Positions 43,307 to 43,697 of a stretch of 43,697 nt of DNA are shown in pieces. Made by a program: the position numbers and the translations under genes. The stretch is from positions 1 to 43,697 of the forward strand of contig NZ_NPDD01000182.1 of assembly GCF_002272245.1 (NCBI RefSeq). The letters run 5' to 3'. The first letter of the stretch is position 1; each line of letters starts with the position of its first letter. The stretch is from Bacillus sp. 7884-1 (GTDB lineage: Bacteria > Bacillota > Bacilli > Bacillales > Cytobacillaceae). The notes under the pieces are model-generated. The model was not told the origin of the DNA. It did no database searches and saw nothing but the letters and a program-made list of their open reading frames with translations.

Positions 43307-43335
43307 ATTTTAATATATATTTTATCGTTTTTCAA
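43307..43335 (-). promoter_or_regulatory. SigA promoter of the DUF2975 operon
   Basis: TTGAAA (43330-43335) and TAAAAT (43307-43312) are 17 nt apart on the minus strand, about 33 nt before the start codon. Confidence 0.6.
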
Positions 43336-43372
43336 TAAATTTTTATTAATTTAAATAACATTTTTATTGTAG

Positions 43373-43393
43373 ATTTTTGTTTTAAACAAAAAT
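43373..43393. promoter_or_regulatory. Perfect palindrome upstream of the DUF2975 operon
   Basis: ATTTTTGTTT-T-AAACAAAAAT is a perfect 10-1-10 inverted repeat. It is a candidate operator, or an AT-rich hairpin; it lies about 40 bp upstream of the -35 box. Confidence 0.45.
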
Positions 43394-43462
43394 AAAAAGC
43401 ATTCCTCATTCAAAGAAATACTCTATAACTTTAAACCATTAAATTTATAACTTGTACAGCTA

Positions 43463-43697
43463 GTCGAGTAGAAGGGAGCCTTTTTACCTTGCGGTAAATT
43501 GTACTCCACCCCCCTCACAGAACCGTGCTTGCGCTATTAACGCACACGGCTCCTCCTAGTTACCATTCACAGAACCTTTCTAATCTCTAAGGATCAGATT
43601 TTGCTAATTCTGCTATCCTTACTAGTTTTGTCTCCATTTATTATTCCTACCTCTGTGTGTAGTAAATGTGTCCCTAACAAGGGTGATAACTGGTAGC
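43463..43697 (-). mobile_element. Group II intron, 3' part with internally deleted reverse transcriptase
   Basis: On the minus strand 43552-43520 folds as domain V: GAGCCGTG pairs with CACGGTTC, an AG bulge follows, then TGCG pairs with CGCA. The GAGC/GTTC ends with the catalytic AGC triad are typical. Domain VI and the end CTACTCGAC follow down to 43463. Upstream, ATG 43637 opens METKLVRIAELAKSDP and a stop. This looks like the front of a LtrA-type intron protein. Only about 35 nt separate this from domain V, so nearly the whole reverse transcriptase gene is missing. The intron continues beyond the right edge. Confidence 0.8.

Noticed and set aside
1..43697. CRISPR arrays, tRNA or rRNA genes, prophage
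   Set aside because: No regularly spaced repeats, cloverleaf sequences or rRNA stretches were seen. The lone amidase is not enough for a prophage call.

Overview
The window looks like a chromosomal segment of a low-GC, endospore-forming Bacillaceae bacterium (Bacillus or Neobacillus type). Supporting signs are AT-rich intergenic DNA, strong AGGAGG ribosome binding sites, frequent TTG/GTG starts, SigA-type promoters, many rho-independent terminators, and the families present: YokU, RocG/GudB, PdxS, SwrC, a Cse60-like protein and DUF2975 with a YozG-type regulator. The genus is an inference.

Layout. (1) 1-12.5 kb is a patchwork of small genes and gene ruins. It holds a DinB start, a tiny membrane protein, a collapsed response regulator/ABC transporter locus (frameshift, large deletion, three nonsense codons), two acetyltransferases, a Nudix hydrolase, a PP2C phosphatase paired with a peptidoglycan amidase, a frameshifted acyl-CoA thioesterase, a truncated SET protein and a small secreted protein. 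Several families of short dispersed repeats lie between them. (2) 12.5-17.3 kb holds a HupE/UreJ-like membrane protein followed by a 1197-residue secreted metallophosphoesterase with an eight-repeat PQQ-type propeller. (3) 17.8-36.1 kb is a lysine-catabolic island, nearly all on the minus strand. (4) 36-43.7 kb holds an SwrC-type RND pump, a small YjgA-like protein, a three-gene DUF2975/XRE/membrane-protein operon and the 3' end of an internally deleted group II intron at the right edge.

The lysine island is the centre of interest. In transcription order it reads DUF3870, CoA-transferase A and B, thiolase, YodT-like aminotransferase, GabT-like aminotransferase, aldehyde dehydrogenase, M81 metallohydrolase, GNAT acetyltransferase, lysine 2,3-aminomutase (kamA) and YokU, followed by lysine permease (lysP), a fragment of rocD and glutamate dehydrogenase. 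These fit a complete route: lysine to beta-lysine, N-acetylation, transamination to a 3-oxo acid, CoA activation, thiolysis, release of 4-acetamidobutyrate, deacetylation to GABA, transamination and oxidation to succinate. No YodQ-type deacetylase is present. The M81 enzyme, whose gene overlaps the acetyltransferase gene, is the best candidate for that step.

The control end of the island (32-36 kb) is partly ruined. A near-perfect sigma-54 promoter with an upstream palindrome faces a deleted permease gene, an intact pdxS and a dead pdxT. A sigma-54 activator (KamR/RocR type) diverges from it. A separate SigA promoter with a CcpA-like palindrome drives the present operon. Overall the window shows a catabolic operon being rewired while its original permease, glutaminase and ornithine aminotransferase genes decay.
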